A stretch of DNA of 37,734 bases, from NCBI GenBank assembly GCA_035294725.1, contig DATGKK010000121.1, positions 1-37,734 on the forward strand, given 5' to 3'. The position numbers and the translations under genes are program-made. How positions within the stretch are numbered: the first letter of the stretch is position 1; every line of letters begins with the position of its first letter. This DNA is from DATGKK01 sp035294725 (GTDB lineage Bacteria > Actinomycetota > Acidimicrobiia > Acidimicrobiales > Bog-793). Positions 1 to 8,597 of the stretch are shown here, in pieces. A model generated the notes under the pieces. That model was not told the DNA's origin. It searched no databases and saw nothing but the letters and a program-made list of their open reading frames with translations.

Positions 1-204
1 GGTCCGCCCGACCGACCACGCGTCAACACGTCCGCTGACGACGCCACGACCACATCCGCCAACGCTGTCACAGCGGCGGCGTAGCATCACCAACCAGGAG
101 CCTTCGTCCCGCGGCTTTTACACCGGATCTGGGACGCCACCCAGCCCGGCCGCACGGCGCACGAGACGCTCCTCGACGCGCTCGCGCCGCAGCACCTGCT
201 GCTC

Positions 205-2103
205 GTGCTCGACAACTGCGAGCACCTGGTCGAGGCCTGCGCCCGGTTCGCCGACGCGCTTCTGCGTCGCTGCCCGGGGGTCCGGCTCCTCGCGACGAGC
301 CGCGAGCCGCTCGGCGTCCCCGGCGAATCGATCTATCGCGTGCCGTCGCTGTCGGTCCGAGAAGAGGGCTCCTCGGGTGAGCTCGGCGAGGCCGTAACCC
401 TGTTCATCGAGCGGGCCCGTGCCCAGGGGGGCAGTGTCGGCCTCGACGACGACAGCGTCGCCCGCATCGCTTCGATCTGCCGGCGGCTCGACGGGATGCC
501 GCTTGCCATCGAGCTCGCCGCCGCCCGTTCCCGGTCGATGTCGGTCGCCTCCATCCACGACCGGCTCGACCAGCGTTTCCGCCTCCTCACCGGAGGGAGC
601 CGGAGCGCGCTCGAGCGCCAGCAGACGCTGCGGGCCACGGTCGACTGGTCCTACTCGCTCCTTGGCGAGACCGAGCGGGCGGTGCTCCGGCGGCTCTCGG
701 TCTTCGTAGGCGGCTTCGGGCTTGAGGCGGCCGAGTCGGTCTGCGCTGGGGACGACGTCGACGCTCTCGACGTCGCCGACCTCGTCGGCGCTCTCGTCGA
801 CAGGAGCCTCGTCGCGCTCGACCAGAGCGGCGCCGAGGAGCGCTACCGCCTGCTCGAGACGATCCGCCAGTACGCGGCGGAGCGGATGCTCGAGGAGGGC
901 GACGAGGCGGTCCGGCAGCTCGCGGGCCGTCATGCTGCCTGGTGCGTCAGGCTCGCCGAGACGGCTGAGCCCTACCTCCACGGGCCGGAGCAGGGACCGT
1001 GGCTGCGTCGCCTTGCCGTCGAGCAGGAGAACCTGCGCCGGGGGCTCGAGCACCTCGCCGCGGATCCCGACGGAGCCGAGGGCCTGCTTCGAGCCGCCGT
1101 GGCACTCGCCCGCTTTTGGCTGTGGGACTACAGGATGCAGGAGCTGCGAGAGCTCCTCCTCCCGCGTCTCGGCGACCCGGCACCGCCCGGCGTCGACCCG
1201 CACCGTTTCGGCTCGGCCCTCGTCGTCGCGGCGGGACTCAGCATCGCCGACCTCGAGACCGCAGGCCGCCTGATCGATCGGGCGCTCGCCATCGCGAGGA
1301 CCACCGGGGACGAGCCGTTGGCGGCTGTCGCCCTCTCCGCGAAGGCGGCGTGGGCCTATCTCGACCGCAACGTCGACGAGGGGCTCGTGGCGGCAAACGA
1401 GGCGCTCGCGGTCGCGCGCCGGCTTGACGACCCTGTGCTCATCGCCGACACGATGGTCACGGTCATCGCCCTCGTCGCCGACCTCCACCCGGAACAGGTG
1501 CCGCGGCTGCTCGAGGAGGCGCTCGCTGCGACGGCCCGTTCCGGCGACCGGCGCAGCGAGCTCGCGCTGCGGAGCAACGCGGGCTCGTCCGCCTTGAGGT
1601 CGGGCGACCTCGAGGAGGCCGAGCAGCAGCTCGAACGGGCGGCGCAGCTGCGCGACGAGCTCGGGGTCCACGTCCACCACGTCTCGGTCAACCTCGGGTG
1701 GGTGCGACGGGCGCAGGGCCGCCTCGGGGAGGCACGGGTCCTGTTCGAGGACGCGTTGCGCTCGAGCCGCCATCACGGCGACCTCCCTGGGCTCGGCTAC
1801 GGCGCCCTCGGCCTCGCCTGCCTCGAGCTCGACGCCGGCAGGGACGAGCGGGGGGCGCTCCTGCTCGGGTACTCCGAGGCGCAGCTCGATTCGACCGGCG
1901 ACGTCATGCTCGAGCCGGAGCTCGGCTACCGGGAGGTGTGCGCCGCTGCGGCCCGGTCGAGCCTCGGGTCCGGTCCCTTCGAGCGGGCCGTCGATGCCGG
2001 GCGGGCGCTGAGCCTCCAGGAGGGTTTCGAGCTCGCCCTCGACCCGTCACTGCGTGCGATCACGCCGCCGGCGACCTCGGTCGCGGGGGGTGGGCAGGCC
2101 TGA
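205..2103 (+). CDS. AfsR/LuxR-type signal-transduction ATPase, 5'-truncated
   Basis: C-terminal two thirds of a STAND-type regulator. The first recognisable part is the Walker B-like strand LLVLDNCEHLVE (residues 1-10 from the GTG used, plus the preceding residues), followed by the sensor-like strand LLATSREPLGVPGE, the NB-ARC/winged-helix part (LRATVDWSYSLL, then RYRLLETIRQYA) and a TPR-like helical repeat region to the end. Homologous sequence already begins near base 130 (WDATQPGRTAHETLLDAL), but there is no start codon there and the frame is closed by TAG at 82-84. The P-loop and any N-terminal effector or HTH domain are absent. The bases before the TAG read like the tail of an unrelated protein. 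Family members are usually 900-1,100 aa; this is 632. Probably a pseudogene or a rearrangement/contig-join product. It converges tightly on the CDF gene (2 nt between stops). Confidence 0.75.
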   Translation: MLDNCEHLVEACARFADALLRRCPGVRLLATSREPLGVPGESIYRVPSLSVREEGSSGELGEAVTLFIERARAQGGSVGLDDDSVARIASICRRLDGMPLAIELAAARSRSMSVASIHDRLDQRFRLLTGGSRSALERQQTLRATVDWSYSLLGETERAVLRRLSVFVGGFGLEAAESVCAGDDVDALDVADLVGALVDRSLVALDQSGAEERYRLLETIRQYAAERMLEEGDEAVRQLAGRHAAWCVRLAETAEPYLHGPEQGPWLRRLAVEQENLRRGLEHLAADPDGAEGLLRAAVALARFWLWDYRMQELRELLLPRLGDPAPPGVDPHRFGSALVVAAGLSIADLETAGRLIDRALAIARTTGDEPLAAVALSAKAAWAYLDRNVDEGLVAANEALAVARRLDDPVLIADTMVTVIALVADLHPEQVPRLLEEALAATARSGDRRSELALRSNAGSSALRSGDLEEAEQQLERAAQLRDELGVHVHHVSVNLGWVRRAQGRLGEARVLFEDALRSSRHHGDLPGLGYGALGLACLELDAGRDERGALLLGYSEAQLDSTGDVMLEPELGYREVCAAAARSSLGSGPFERAVDAGRALSLQEGFELALDPSLRAITPPATSVAGGGQA

Positions 2104-2105
2104 GG

Positions 2106-2783
2106 TCAGCTCCGGAGGGCGACGAGCGTCCGCCGGAGCAGCCCGACGATGCTCACGGCGTCGACGAGGCAGACCACGAGCGCGACGGCGGGATCGAGCC
2201 AGTAGAGGCCGCCCGTGGCGAGGATGACCGCGCCGGCGAGGGCGACCCCGGCAGCGCTCGCCGCGTCCCCCGCCGTGTCGATCAGCACGACCTTCATCGT
2301 GAGGGCCGCCCCGCTCGTCTCGTCCCCGCCCTCCGGGTCGGCGCGCAGCACGACGGCGCCGGCTGCCATGACGACGGCGGCGACGCCGCTCATCACGAGC
2401 ACGGGCAGGCCGTGCACTGTGGCGGTCCTGCCGACCAGGCGCGCGGTCGCGTCGGCGGCGACGAGCACGGCAAGGACGAGGAGCCACGTCGCGTTGACGA
2501 GGGCGCCGTAGCGGGCTGCGTTGGGACGGCCTCGGGGCCTTCGCGGCGACGGCGCCTCGACGCGAAGCGCCACGAGAGCAATGGCGATGGCGGCAGCATC
2601 CGTCAGGTAGTCGGCCGCCTCCGCCCACACCCCGACCGAGTGGGCGCTCACGCCGACGGCGACCAGCGCCACGACGAGGCCGAGGTTCGCCATGAGCACG
2701 AACGAGAGCCGTGCCTGACGAGAAGCGCCCATCTTGGAGCTCTGGTCGGCATCGGGGAGCGGGAGGGGGAGGGCCTCGTCCAT
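2106..2783 (-). CDS. Cation diffusion facilitator (CDF) family membrane transporter
   Basis: A 225-aa protein with about five to six hydrophobic segments and no C-terminal cytoplasmic domain. CDF hallmarks are the TM2-like segment AEAADYLTDAAAIAIAL and the TM5-like segment DTAGDAASAAGVALAGAVI followed by YWLDPAVALVV. In metal-exporting CDFs these helices carry a D/HxxxD metal site; here both read DxxxD (DYLTD and DTAGD), so the metal preference cannot be deduced. CDF proteins are usually 290-320 aa with a C-terminal ferredoxin-like domain, so this is a short member. The ATG at 2783 is used; an internal ATG at residue 18 is also possible. It is the last gene of a minus-strand run (SDR, lipoprotein, CDF) and may be co-transcribed with them. 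Confidence 0.75.
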   Translation of the reverse strand: MDEALPLPLPDADQSSKMGASRQARLSFVLMANLGLVVALVAVGVSAHSVGVWAEAADYLTDAAAIAIALVALRVEAPSPRRPRGRPNAARYGALVNATWLLVLAVLVAADATARLVGRTATVHGLPVLVMSGVAAVVMAAGAVVLRADPEGGDETSGAALTMKVVLIDTAGDAASAAGVALAGAVILATGGLYWLDPAVALVVCLVDAVSIVGLLRRTLVALRS

Positions 2784-2840
2784 CGCGTCCCAGTCTTGCC
2801 AGCTCCCGGCGACTGCTGCCGAACCGGCCGGCTCGCACCC

Positions 2841-4010
2841 TCAGCAGCTGAGCAGCTCGCCTCCCCTGACGGCCCGGTTCCATCGGGCGAGCGTGGCCGG
2901 GCTCTCGACGGTGAACCCCTGGTAGGCGCCGCGAGGGGGCCAGAGCTCGATCGAGCGGGCGTGGTAGCCAATGCCGGTGGCGATCGTCTCGCAGCCAAGG
3001 CGCGCTCCGGAGGTCTGGAAGTAGACGGTGGGCGGAGCCGCTCCGCTCTCCAGCCTCGCGATCTCCGAGACGGCGGGTCCGGAGTACTTCGCCGAGGCGA
3101 TCTCGGGCGAGAGGTCGTTGTTGCCGACGATGCACGTCGGCCCGCCATGAGCGGCCGACGATTCGCAGGCTCTCATCAGCTCGACCATGAAGCTCGAGTC
3201 AGGGCCGTGGCTCGTCGGGAGCGGGTTGAAGGCGAACGTCACCGGGGTGCGCTTCCATCCGGAGTAGTCGGAGAGCGCTCGTGACAGGCAGTGCTCCTGG
3301 GCCGTCACGGTCCACCCGGCCTTGGCGAGGTTCACCTGGGACAACTGGGCGCCGCTCACGACGAACGGCTCGCCCGTGCTGCTCGAGCAGGACGAGACGG
3401 AGACCTGCCGCACGAGGGGATCGTCGTCGTACCGGGCGGCGAGAGCGAGCTGGAAGCTGTGCCAGGCGGCTTCGAACGGCGGCGTCCACCACCGACCGAT
3501 CGTGACCAGCTGCCCGTGGACGAGGACCGTGACCGTCCCGCTCCGGGACCTCACCCACGCCGGCGCGCTGCGCCCGGCGAAGACGCGCAGCTTGACGCCA
3601 AGGGGTGTCGAGGGGTGGCTCCGGTTCCACGCCGCGACCGCCGCAAGGGACTGGTCGAGGGGCTGCCACCGCTCGACGCCAGGAGCCGGCTCGAGCTGCG
3701 ACCAGGACTCGTTCACCACGATGCCGGCGAAGGCGCCGGCATACGGACCGAGACTGCTCGGATCGGCCACCGGGAACGGCTGGCCGGTCTGGTACGGGGT
3801 CTGCACTCCCATGTCGAGGAAGCCCTCGAGGGGCGGCTTCTTTCTCGTTGGCGCCGACGGTGACGTCGTTGCCGGCCCGGTGGCCCCGGGTCGGCCCCTC
3901 GTCGCCGACTGCGATGGTGCCGGCCTGCCGTTGCAGCCGGCGAGCATGGCGACGGTGGCGACCAGGGAGGCGCCAAGGGACAGCAGGCGACGATCGAAGC
4001 GTGTGTGCAT
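2841..4010 (-). CDS. Lipoprotein with glycoside-hydrolase-like (TIM-barrel) domain
   Basis: Predicted 389-aa exported lipoprotein. The start is ATG at 4010; the open frame extends upstream but the signal peptide begins here (MHTRFDRRLLSLG, hydrophobic stretch, lipobox MLAGC). A Pro/Ser/Thr-rich linker follows, then a domain with the pattern of retaining glycosidases: IVVNESWSQLEPAPG, then WQPLDQSLAAVAAWN and LGVKLRVFAG, as in the first strands of a GH42/GH5-like barrel. The catalytic acids are not certain. A C-terminal section (YFQTSGARLG, FTVESPATLARWN) would complete the barrel. Substrate unknown. It lies 73 nt downstream of the SDR gene on the same strand and 57 nt upstream of the CDF gene, so an operon is possible. 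Alternative: a non-catalytic barrel lipoprotein. Confidence 0.65.
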   Translation of the reverse strand: MHTRFDRRLLSLGASLVATVAMLAGCNGRPAPSQSATRGRPGATGPATTSPSAPTRKKPPLEGFLDMGVQTPYQTGQPFPVADPSSLGPYAGAFAGIVVNESWSQLEPAPGVERWQPLDQSLAAVAAWNRSHPSTPLGVKLRVFAGRSAPAWVRSRSGTVTVLVHGQLVTIGRWWTPPFEAAWHSFQLALAARYDDDPLVRQVSVSSCSSSTGEPFVVSGAQLSQVNLAKAGWTVTAQEHCLSRALSDYSGWKRTPVTFAFNPLPTSHGPDSSFMVELMRACESSAAHGGPTCIVGNNDLSPEIASAKYSGPAVSEIARLESGAAPPTVYFQTSGARLGCETIATGIGYHARSIELWPPRGAYQGFTVESPATLARWNRAVRGGELLSC

Positions 4011-4083
4011 GACCCACACCCTGGCCCGTGGATGTGAAGCTCCAGTGAAGGCCCGGTGAGCGGCGCGTGAGGGAACCCGCCCG

Positions 4084-5118
4084 TCACACCTCGACGCCGA
4101 GGCCGGTGCGCCGTGCGCACCACTCCCAGAGCCGTCGCCCCTGGTCCTCGAGCGGCTTCGCCGGTCGCGTCCAGGGAAGGCGGAGCTCGCTGCGGCGGCG
4201 GCGGTCGTGCCAGAATCCGTTCTCGGCGCCCGCCGACCTCTCACCCGGCCCGCCGGCTTGGGATCGTGCCCCGCCGGCGGCGAGCCACACCGCGGTGTCG
4301 GCTCCCTCTTCCGGCCTGCGCAGGAGGGGCCCGAGCCGGAACGAGGGGAGGCCGCTCGTAAGGCCGGGCGTGTCGACCCAGCCCGGGTGCATCGAGTAGC
4401 TCGCCACCCCTTCGGAGGACCAGCGGCGCGACCACGCGTGCGCGAGCACGACCTGCGCGCGCTTCGCGCGGGCGTAGGCCTTCACCCCGTCGTAGCGATC
4501 CCGGGGCATCTCGAGGTGCTCGAGGTCGAAACGCTCGGTGTACATGCCACCCGAGGAGACGATGACGACAGTGGCGGAACCGGCCCGCTTGAGGAGCGGG
4601 GCGAGGCCGTACGTGAGGCGGTAGGGGCCGAGGACGTGCGTCGCCACCGTGAGCTCGATGCCGTCACCGTTGACCTGGTAGCTGCGCAGCAGTGCGCCGG
4701 CGCAGTGGACGAGGGCGTCGAGCCGTCCGTGCCTTGCCCGGAGCTGCTCGACGAAGGCGGTGATCGAGGCGCCCTCGGCGACGTCGACCACGGCGGCGCT
4801 GGCCGAGGCGCCGCTCGCCCGGATGCCATCGGCGACCGCGTGCGTGCGGTCCGCATCCCGTCCGAGGACGACGACCTCGGCGCCGAGGCCGGCGAGCGCG
4901 AGGGCGGCCGCCCGCCCGATCCCCGAGGAGGCACCGGTGACCACCGCGACCCGGCCGTCCATCCTCGGAGGCTCTCCCCAGCGCTCGATCGACCGTCGGG
5001 CGAGGTAGCCGAGCCGGCTGAAGCTACCGGCGACGGTGGCCTCGAGGAGGGCGTCGACCGGGCGGGCGAGAGGAGCGGGTCTCTCCGCCGGCCCCGGCTC
5101 GCGCGTGGCGGTGAACAC
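4084..5118 (-). CDS. Short-chain dehydrogenase/reductase, DHRS12-like
   Basis: A 344-aa NAD(P)-dependent SDR. The Rossmann glycine motif TGASSGIG is at residues 61-68, the NAG-equivalent is HCAGALL, the active-site serine is in VIVSSGGMY, and the catalytic Tyr/Lys pair is YARAK. The N-terminal extension (LLEATVAGSFSRLGYLARR) and the C-terminal tail with GFWHDRRRR fit the DHRS12-type subgroup often found beside cfa/DUF1365/flavoprotein genes, so the GTG at 5118 is preferred over the internal ATG at residue 53. There is no Shine-Dalgarno; a TAAAAT -10 lies exactly 6 nt upstream, suggesting a leaderless mRNA. It is transcribed divergently from the FAD oxidoreductase across a shared palindrome. 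Substrate unknown; a lipid or aldehyde role is inferred from the neighbours. Confidence 0.85.
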   Translation of the reverse strand: MFTATREPGPAERPAPLARPVDALLEATVAGSFSRLGYLARRSIERWGEPPRMDGRVAVVTGASSGIGRAAALALAGLGAEVVVLGRDADRTHAVADGIRASGASASAAVVDVAEGASITAFVEQLRARHGRLDALVHCAGALLRSYQVNGDGIELTVATHVLGPYRLTYGLAPLLKRAGSATVVIVSSGGMYTERFDLEHLEMPRDRYDGVKAYARAKRAQVVLAHAWSRRWSSEGVASYSMHPGWVDTPGLTSGLPSFRLGPLLRRPEEGADTAVWLAAGGARSQAGGPGERSAGAENGFWHDRRRRSELRLPWTRPAKPLEDQGRRLWEWCARRTGLGVEV

Positions 5119-5140
5119 AGATCTATTTTAGTGCTAAAAT
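5119..5140. promoter_or_regulatory. Divergent promoter/operator A with palindrome ATTTTAG-TG-CTAAAAT
   Basis: A perfect inverted repeat with 7-bp arms and a 2-bp centre lies at 5125-5140, flanked by AGATCT at 5119-5124. Each arm also forms a -10-like hexamer: TAAAAT on the minus strand, 6 nt before the SDR GTG (5118), and TAAAAT on the plus strand at 5135-5140, which would start transcription about 65 nt before the FAD gene. The same core, TTAG-TG-CTAA with AGATCT beside it, recurs at 9492-9512 in the CarH/SRPBCC divergent promoter. A bound repressor would block both directions at once. Confidence 0.6.
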
Positions 5141-5212
5141 CCAGGCGGGCTCGGCACCCGCCCGTGCCCGGAGAGAACCCCGGGAGCGGGGCAAGGCAGA
5201 CGTACTTCCCTC

Positions 5213-6466
5213 ATGCGCATCGCCATCATCGGGACCGGGATCGCCGGCCTCACCTGTGCCCACCTGCTGTCGCAGCGACACGATGTGACCGTGTTCGAGC
5301 GTGACAGCCGGCCGGGAGGCCACTCCAACACGGTCCGCGTCGAGCTCGGGGCTGAAAGCCACGACGTCGACACCGGTTTCATCGTCTACAACGAGCGCAA
5401 CTATCCGGGTCTCGTGCGCCTGTTCGACCGTCTCCGAGTCCCCACCAAGCCGAGCGACATGAGCTTCAGCGTGTCCGACCCCGCCACGGGCATCGAATGG
5501 CGAGCGACGTCGCCGAACACGGCGTTCGCTCAGCGGCGCAACGCGCTGCGGCCGGCCTTCCTCCGCATGCTGGCCGACATCGTCCGGTTCAACCAGCGGA
5601 CCCGGAGGCTGCTTCGCGAGGACGGGCTCGGCGGGCTCACCCTTCGCGAGCTCGCCGGCGAAGGCCGGTGGTCGAGCCGGCTGGTGGAGTGGTACCTCGC
5701 TCCGATCGTCTCGGCGATCTGGTCGGCTCCCGTCGAGGACGCCCTCGACATCCCGGCCGCGACCTTTGCCCGGTTCTTCGACAACCACGGCCTGCTCAGG
5801 CTCGGGGACCAGCCGTCGTGGCGGACGGTCGAGGGCGGCGCCCGCGTCTACGTGGACCGTGTCGTGGCGCCGCTCGGACGGCGGGTCCGGCTCGCCACGC
5901 CCGTGGCGAAGGTCACCCGCCACCACGACGGCGTCGAGCTCCTCACCGAGCGCGATGGCCCGCTGCACTTCGACCACGTCGTGCTCGCCACCCACAGCGA
6001 CGAGAGCCTGGCGCTGCTCGGCGACGCCACGCCGGCCGAGCGCTCGGTGCTCGGCGCCATCCGGTACCAGCCCAACACGGCCGTGCTCCACACCGACGAG
6101 CGCCTGCTCCCCCGATGCCGCCGGGCCTGGGCGAGCTGGAACTACCGGCTCGAGCGGGCCGATGCGAGACCCGGAGGAGGGACGGTCACATACCACATGA
6201 ACCGCTTGCAGTCGATCGACTCCCGGCACCAGCTCTGCGTGACCCTCAACCCGATCACCCCGATCGACGACCGAGCGGTTCTCGGAACCTTCGAGTACGC
6301 CCATCCAGTGCTCGACTCGGGTGCCGTCGCTGCTCAGCAGCGGCACGACGAGATCAGCGGGGTCCGCTCCACGTCATACTGCGGGGCGTACTGGGGATAC
6401 GGCTTCCACGAGGACGGCGTCCAGAGCGCCCTCAAGGTGTGCCGCGCGCTCGGAGTGGATTGGTGA
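5213..6466 (+). CDS. FAD-dependent oxidoreductase (amine-oxidase-fold, Rv0449c-like)
   Basis: A 417-aa flavoprotein. The N-terminal dinucleotide-binding motif is IIGTGIAGL (residues 5-13), followed by FERDSRPGGHSNT, the usual NAD(P)-binding Rossmann/GG-doublet arrangement of this family; the C-terminal FAD-contacting segment is GAYWGYGFHEDG. It resembles the flavoproteins encoded next to DUF1365 and cyclopropane-synthase-type genes in Mycobacterium (Rv0449c) and in singlet-oxygen or light-induced clusters of proteobacteria. In such clusters the flavoprotein is thought to oxidise or desaturate acyl chains; the substrate here is inferred, not shown. It is the first gene of FAD-DUF1365-CFA. The start is ATG at 5213, with only a weak AAGGCAG upstream. 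The 72-nt leader has no other feature. Confidence 0.85.
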   Translation: MRIAIIGTGIAGLTCAHLLSQRHDVTVFERDSRPGGHSNTVRVELGAESHDVDTGFIVYNERNYPGLVRLFDRLRVPTKPSDMSFSVSDPATGIEWRATSPNTAFAQRRNALRPAFLRMLADIVRFNQRTRRLLREDGLGGLTLRELAGEGRWSSRLVEWYLAPIVSAIWSAPVEDALDIPAATFARFFDNHGLLRLGDQPSWRTVEGGARVYVDRVVAPLGRRVRLATPVAKVTRHHDGVELLTERDGPLHFDHVVLATHSDESLALLGDATPAERSVLGAIRYQPNTAVLHTDERLLPRCRRAWASWNYRLERADARPGGGTVTYHMNRLQSIDSRHQLCVTLNPITPIDDRAVLGTFEYAHPVLDSGAVAAQQRHDEISGVRSTSYCGAYWGYGFHEDGVQSALKVCRALGVDW

Positions 6467-6500
6467 TCTCCGTCGCGATGACCGAACTGGACGTGAGACG

Positions 6501-7346
6501 GTGAGGAGCTCCCTGTACGAGGGGACCGTGACCCACCATCGGCATGCGCCGGTCGACCATCGCTTCTCGTACAAGGTGATGCTCCCCCTCCTCGACCTCG
6601 ACGAGGTCGAGGAGCTCGTCGGGTTGCACCCCTTGTGGTCGGCCGAACGGGCCAACGCGGTCACCTTCCGGCGTCGCGACTATCTTCCGAGCCGGCCGGG
6701 CCCCCTTGCAGATGCCGTCCGGGACATCGCCGGAGAGCACCTGGGCCGCCGGCCGGCCGGGCCGGTGGCGATGCTCGCCCATCTCCGCATGTGGGGCTAC
6801 GTGTTCAATCCGATCTCCCTCTTCTACTGCTTCGATCCCGGCGGCGGCCGAGTCGAGGCGCTCGTCGCCGAGGTGACCAACACCCCGTGGCAGGAGCGCC
6901 ACACCTACGTCGTGGGCGGGCCCGGCAGGCACAGGTTCGCGAAGCAGCTGCACGTCTCGCCGTTCTTCGAGATGGAGATGGACTACACGCTCTCCTACGG
7001 CGAGCCCGGCGAGAGGCTGTCGCTCTCCATGCGCACGACGCGCGGCGACGACACCCTCTTCGACGCCGGCCTGCGGCTCGAGCGTCACCCAGCTGATCGC
7101 CGGAGCCTCGGGACCTTCCTGCGGCGCTACCCGTTGGGCTCGATGAGCGTCTCGGCTGGGATCTACCGCCAGGCCTTCGCGCTCTGGCGGGCGGGCGCAC
7201 CGTTCGTGCCCCACCCCGATCACCGCCCGGTGGGGGCGCGCAGGCCCGGTGCCGGTCCTTCTCGTCCGACCGAGCGGCACCGGCCGGAGGAGAAGGGAGG
7301 CGAGCCTGCAGGCTCGATGGGGGAGGGCGGGGTGCACCTTGGCTGA
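6501..7346 (+). CDS. DUF1365 family protein (Rv0448c-like)
   Basis: A 281-aa protein with the DUF1365 sequence pattern: SLYEGTVTHHRHAPVDHRFSY at the N-terminus, then LAHLRMWGYVFNPISLFYC, EVTNTPWQERHTYV and KQLHVSPFFEMEMDY. The biochemical role of the family is not settled; it almost always accompanies a flavoprotein and a cyclopropane-synthase-type methyltransferase, as here. The open frame extends upstream into the FAD gene, but homology starts at GTG 6501. Weak GAG-type ribosome site. Its 3' end overlaps the TTG start of the CFA-type gene by 8 nt (7339-7346), which suggests translational coupling. The C-terminal 35 residues (PVGARRPGAG...) are low complexity. Confidence 0.85.
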   Translation: MRSSLYEGTVTHHRHAPVDHRFSYKVMLPLLDLDEVEELVGLHPLWSAERANAVTFRRRDYLPSRPGPLADAVRDIAGEHLGRRPAGPVAMLAHLRMWGYVFNPISLFYCFDPGGGRVEALVAEVTNTPWQERHTYVVGGPGRHRFAKQLHVSPFFEMEMDYTLSYGEPGERLSLSMRTTRGDDTLFDAGLRLERHPADRRSLGTFLRRYPLGSMSVSAGIYRQAFALWRAGAPFVPHPDHRPVGARRPGAGPSRPTERHRPEEKGGEPAGSMGEGGVHLG

Positions 7347-8556
7347 ACCGTCGGCTCCCTCCGACCGCATCGCCCGATCAGCGGTGAGGGCGGCGGGCCG
7401 TCACCTCGCCTGGGGCAGCGTCGAGGTCGAGGATCCTGCCGGCTCGTTCCGGGTCGGGCAGACGGACCCCTGCGCGCGGGTCCGCGTGCACCACCTTGGC
7501 ACCTACCGGGCGCTGCTGCGCCACGGCTCGGTGGGGTTGGGGCGAAGCTACGTCGACGGTTGGTGGGACAGCGACGACCTGACCGACCTCGTGAGGGTCC
7601 TCGTCCACAACCGGGGGCGGCTCGGGCGGGCGAGCGACCGAGCCGGTGAGGTCCTCTCGGCCGTCGCCGACCCGGTCCGCCGGCTCCGCCGCCGTCCGCC
7701 TGCCGACGATCGGCGGGACGTCCGCGCCCACTACGACATCGGCAACGAGCTCTTCTCGCTCATGCTCGACCCGACGCTCAGCTACTCCTGCGCGCTCTTC
7801 GAGCGGCCGGAGATGAGCCTCGAGGAGGCCTCAATCGCCAAGCTCGACCGGATCTGCCGCAAGCTCTGCCTCTCCCCGGCCGATCACGTCATCGAGATCG
7901 GCACGGGATGGGGCGGGTTCGCCGTGCACGCCGCATCCCGTTACGGCTGCCGGGTCACCTCGACCACCATCTCGGCCGAGCAGTTCTCCTACGCGACCGA
8001 GCGGGTGTGTGCTGCCGGGCTCTCCGGCCAGGTCAAGGTGCTCCAAGAGGACTTCCGGCAGCTCAAGGGCACCTATGACAAGCTGGTCTCGATCGAGATG
8101 ATCGAGGCGGTGGATTGGCGTGTCGTCCCCACCTTCTTTCGCAGCTGCGACGCCTTGTTGAAGCCCGGCGGTCTCATGGCCCTGCAGGCCATCACGATCG
8201 AGGACCGGAGCTACGAGCGCGCGAAGAGCAGCCAGGACTTCGTGAAGGCCTTCATCTTCCCGGGCAGCTGCCTCCCGTCGGTCGGCTCGATCGCCCGGGC
8301 CGCCGCCCGGACCGACCTGCGGATCGTCGACCTCGAGGACATCGGCCGCCACTACCCCGAGACGCTGCGCCGCTGGCGCGAGCGTGTGGAGGAGAGCCGC
8401 GCCGAGATCGAAGCGCTCGGCTTCGACGAGCGTTTCCTTCGCATGTGGCGCCTCTACCTGTGCTACTGCGAGGCCGCCTTTCTCGAGCAGCACGTGAGCG
8501 ACGTCCAGGTCGTCCTCGCCAAGCCCGGCTGGAGGCCGCGTGCCGTGAGGTCGTGA
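7339..8556 (+). CDS. Cyclopropane-fatty-acyl-phospholipid synthase family SAM methyltransferase
   Basis: A 405-aa member of the CFA/mycolic-acid methyltransferase family, which transfers a methyl(ene) group from SAM to an unsaturated acyl chain of membrane lipids. Visible: the N-terminal domain with YVDGWWDSDDL, the linker HYDIGNELF, SYSCALF, the SAM motif I VIEIGTGWGGFA (about residue 184), STTISAEQ, the active-site-region YDKLVSIEMIEAV, and the C-terminal FVKAFIFPGSCLPS and YCEAAFLE. Ring-closing and simple methylating members look alike, so the product (cyclopropane, methyl-branched or a furan precursor) is open. TTG at 7339 is chosen because the sequence before it is shadow of DUF1365 and GGGAGGG lies about 11 nt upstream. 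Third gene of the FAD-DUF1365-CFA run; converges on the CarH-like gene. Confidence 0.85.
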   Translation: MAEPSAPSDRIARSAVRAAGRHLAWGSVEVEDPAGSFRVGQTDPCARVRVHHLGTYRALLRHGSVGLGRSYVDGWWDSDDLTDLVRVLVHNRGRLGRASDRAGEVLSAVADPVRRLRRRPPADDRRDVRAHYDIGNELFSLMLDPTLSYSCALFERPEMSLEEASIAKLDRICRKLCLSPADHVIEIGTGWGGFAVHAASRYGCRVTSTTISAEQFSYATERVCAAGLSGQVKVLQEDFRQLKGTYDKLVSIEMIEAVDWRVVPTFFRSCDALLKPGGLMALQAITIEDRSYERAKSSQDFVKAFIFPGSCLPSVGSIARAAARTDLRIVDLEDIGRHYPETLRRWRERVEESRAEIEALGFDERFLRMWRLYLCYCEAAFLEQHVSDVQVVLAKPGWRPRAVRS

Positions 8557-8597
8557 GCCGAGCCCGCCGCGCCGGGCCGCGCGTTCGCCGACTGGCC

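Noticed and set aside
118..1776. Long minus-strand open frame of 552 codons
   Set aside because: Antisense shadow of the regulator ATPase; Arg/Glu/Pro-rich with no domain, an effect of high third-position GC.
2047..3135. 362-codon minus-strand open frame over the CDF gene and lipoprotein 3' end
   Set aside because: Arg-rich shadow in another frame; the real genes at 2106-2783 and 2841-4010 explain the region.
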